Notes under the pieces: generated by a model
Databases searched by the model: none
Seen by the model: only the letters and a program-made list of their open reading frames with translations
What the model was told of the DNA's origin: nothing
Position numbers and translations under genes: made by a program
Shown here: piece after piece, positions 62,270 to 64,000 of the stretch
Layout: each line of letters opens with the position of its first letter
Numbering within the stretch: the first letter of the stretch is position 1
IMG/VR virus record: IMGVR_UViG_3300025030_000050
Coordinates: 49,350 to 113,349 of that record
Source: a virus
DNA length: 64,000 nt
Reading direction: 5' to 3' (one strand)

Positions 62270-62297
62270 AATAACTGTAATGGCGTGAATTTTTTGG
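62270..62297 (+). promoter_or_regulatory. TATAAC motif copy 6
   Basis: AATAAC, seven bases, GCGTGAATTTTTTGG, leading into a GGAGG site. Confidence 0.55.
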
Positions 62298-62307
62298 AGG
62301 CTAGTTT

Positions 62308-62517
62308 ATGAGAATTACTGAAACAGATGTTAAACTGGGTGCGGTAAAATTCTACCGTTTTGAATGCTTTATGTGTAATGGCTATAATCATGAAGAGGCT
62401 GAAACAATTGAGGAACTCACCGCAAATCTGAATAGCAGCGGGTGGGAAGATACTCAAATAGGCGACAGTGTCGGCATATTTTGTCCAGAATGCATTGAGG
62501 ATAGTTATGGGTTATAA
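62308..62517 (+). CDS. Zinc-finger protein
   Basis: 69 residues. FECFMCNGYNH ... IFCPECIED gives two CxxC pairs, a zinc ribbon split by ~40 residues. GGAGG and motif copy 6 upstream. Confidence 0.6.
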   Translation: MRITETDVKLGAVKFYRFECFMCNGYNHEEAETIEELTANLNSSGWEDTQIGDSVGIFCPECIEDSYGL

Positions 62518-62845
62518 TTCTACAGTTATCATTATGAATGATTGTTTAAGTGAAATCAGAAAAGATCAAAGGTTTGGTGAAAAAATTAGTGACGCTATTT
62601 TAGAATTAAATACATTTGACAAAGAGGTTGATATCAGTTCTGGTTGTTGCTGTAATGCCGCAACAGTGGTTGACTGTCATCATGCAGATAGTACGTCTTT
62701 GATCGCTGTGGGTGGAAATTGTGCAAGTGTTGTTCAATATGTTGGTGGATCTGCTCATCATACCATAGAATCGCAGGAAAGAATTTTACGAGAATGGGCG
62801 GATAGAATGGGGTTTAAACTAGTTAAGAAAACAATTAAAAGGTGA
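62507..62845 (+). CDS. Cys-rich hypothetical protein
   Basis: 112 residues from ATG 62507 (GAGG upstream). SSGCCCNAATVVDCHHAD is Cys/His-rich; C-terminal basic (KLVKKTIKR). Overlaps the zinc-finger gene. Confidence 0.5.
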   Translation: MGYNSTVIIMNDCLSEIRKDQRFGEKISDAILELNTFDKEVDISSGCCCNAATVVDCHHADSTSLIAVGGNCASVVQYVGGSAHHTIESQERILREWADRMGFKLVKKTIKR

Positions 62846-62849
62846 AGTT

Positions 62850-63263
62850 ATGAACACAAAAGAATTGTTTGTAGCCGTGAATAATGGATTTCGCCCAATT
62901 GTAGAATTTATAAATGATGAAATATCAGAATTTACTTTCCTAGATGTGGGAATGAGAGCAAGATTAGTTAAAATGAATGAAGAAGATAATTTTACTTGGC
63001 AATGTTATTTTGATCAGACAGAATTTGAAGAATATAACGAACCATTTATGCAAGCAAATTATTATGATAAAGGTGGTCAACCATTATTAAATGCAAAAGA
63101 AAAAGGCGTATGGGAAATGGAGGAAAACTTTTTCATTTCTGACTATAAAGAATTTTTCAAGATTATCGAAAATAATGAAATATTTAAAATGTTTATTGCA
63201 GATAATGGGTGTAATATGAATTATATTCAATGGCTTGAAGCGAAAGTCAAAAGTTGCATATAG
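62850..63263 (+). CDS. Hypothetical protein
   Basis: 137 residues; EFINDEISEFTFLDVGMRAR, then WQCYFDQTEFEEYN. Unrecognised; AAAGGTGAAG leader. Confidence 0.55.
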   Translation: MNTKELFVAVNNGFRPIVEFINDEISEFTFLDVGMRARLVKMNEEDNFTWQCYFDQTEFEEYNEPFMQANYYDKGGQPLLNAKEKGVWEMEENFFISDYKEFFKIIENNEIFKMFIADNGCNMNYIQWLEAKVKSCI

Positions 63264-63271
63264 GTAAAGTT

Positions 63272-63499
63272 ATGTTAAGAGAGTGTTCGTTCTGCGGTTT
63301 TGCAAATAGTTGCAGCAAGGTTAAAAAGAATGGTTGTTGCCCCGGATTATTCTTTTTTAAAAATAAAATACAATATCCACCAAATATCTCAATAAAATTA
63401 GTAACTGATGATGGTATGGGAAGCCAATACATTTACCCAGAGAAAGTTGAAATTGAAGATAATGGAGATATAACTGTTGTGGTTAAAGCATGGCGTTAA
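63272..63499 (+). CDS. Cys-rich protein
   Basis: 75 residues from ATG 63272. RECSFCGFANSCSKVKKNGC gives several Cys; C-terminal beta strands (DNGDITVVVKAWR). Overlaps the helicase start. Confidence 0.5.
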   Translation: MLRECSFCGFANSCSKVKKNGCCPGLFFFKNKIQYPPNISIKLVTDDGMGSQYIYPEKVEIEDNGDITVVVKAWR

Positions 63500-64000
63500 A
63501 AGTCAATATTAAAATTTTAGACCCTACAACAATCCAGATCTTAGAAGGTCATGATATTGTCAAGAAATGCTTGTCATATCCTTCTGAGATCTGGATTCAA
63601 ACGCAGTTTAAGAAACAAAAAAAGGAGATAATTAAAGACTTTGTATGGGGGAGAAAAGAAAAATATACCTATGCCGGTTTTTTACCAAGAATTGAAAAAT
63701 ATTGCCAGAAAAGAGAAATCGAATACGTTGTTTCTGGTAATATCCAGCCCTTACCATATCATGAAGTAAATTTGCCTGATTTTGAAATAAGAGAAATTCA
63801 AAATCAGGCAATAACTAAAATTCATGAACGGCAACGAGGAGTTATTAATTTTGCAACAGGAATAGGCAAGACCAAAACAGTTGCGGCTTTAATTAGTACG
63901 TATAACGATCCTTATGTGCTTTTTTTATGTAGATCTAATGACTTAGTAAACCAAGCATATGATGTATTCACTGGTTTTGGATTCAGATGCTGCAAACTTG
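63490..64000 (+). CDS. SF2 helicase/translocase, 3'-truncated by window
   Basis: 170 codons visible. N-terminal ~110 residues precede EIREIQNQAITKIHERQRG and the Walker A FATGIGKTKT, then YVLFLCRSNDLVNQAYD (motif Ia region). UvsW/RadD-type superfamily 2 helicase pattern. The downstream part is outside the window. It starts inside the preceding gene. Confidence 0.78.
   Translation, partial: MALKVNIKILDPTTIQILEGHDIVKKCLSYPSEIWIQTQFKKQKKEIIKDFVWGRKEKYTYAGFLPRIEKYCQKREIEYVVSGNIQPLPYHEVNLPDFEIREIQNQAITKIHERQRGVINFATGIGKTKTVAALISTYNDPYVLFLCRSNDLVNQAYDVFTGFGFRCCKL

Noticed and set aside
1-64000. Integrase or lysogeny module
   Set aside because: No recombinase-like protein seen; the TGWCTA array alone is not proof of lysogeny.

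Overview
The window is part of a tailed double-stranded DNA phage (or prophage) genome with a siphovirus-type virion. Evidence is a complete HK97-type morphogenesis set (small and large terminase, portal, prohead protease, major capsid protein, head-tail connectors, tail tube protein, frameshifted tail chaperone, a 1651-residue tape measure, tail hub and tailspike). No integrase or contractile-tail genes are visible. The DNA is AT-rich, and genes are packed with ATGA/TAATG overlaps. The host cannot be named from the sequence. A B12-dependent ribonucleotide reductase, many Sec signal peptides and a fibronectin-III style secreted protein fit a Gram-negative, possibly anaerobic host; Desulfobacterota would be a guess.

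Layout. (1) 1-4585, plus strand: nucleotide metabolism (SLOG-type protein, dUTPase, class II ribonucleotide reductase) and small DNA-binding or zinc proteins. (2) 4573-45117, minus strand, read right to left: small acidic and basic proteins, tRNA-His, terminase, portal, a G+C-richer block of secreted beta-rich proteins (33947-39518), a metallophosphoesterase, a prohead protease fused to an AAA+ ATPase, major capsid, connectors interleaved with glycosyltransferases, a radical SAM and methyltransferase cluster, tail genes, and a lysis cassette. (3) 45118-45646: divergent control region with tandem hairpins and an array of TGWCTA boxes. (4) 45653-64000, plus strand: early/accessory genes, starting with a winged-helix protein and including many small ORFs, a DUF4942-type methyltransferase, DUF932, a Ycf46-like AAA ATPase, a pentapeptide-repeat protein, a lipoprotein with an HExxH motif, and the start of an SF2 helicase running off the end.

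How it fits together. Control probably lies in the 45.1-45.65 kb divergent region, where TGWCTA half-sites overlap candidate promoters facing both ways. The rightward region also carries a spaced motif, TATAAC-N7-(A/G)CGTGAATT, upstream of several gene groups, which may be a phage-specific regulatory signal. Structural genes run as one long leftward operon broken by hairpins. The tail chaperone is made in two forms through a canonical A AAA AAC slippery site.

Most notable: the protease-AAA+ fusion, the programmed frameshift, the repeated TATAAC/CGTGAATT motif, the TGWCTA operator or iteron array, the secreted-protein island, the glycosyltransferase/radical SAM cluster, a repeated KVKC...GKIY domain, and several small genes each broken by a lesion of the same sign (a -1 shift would restore them).
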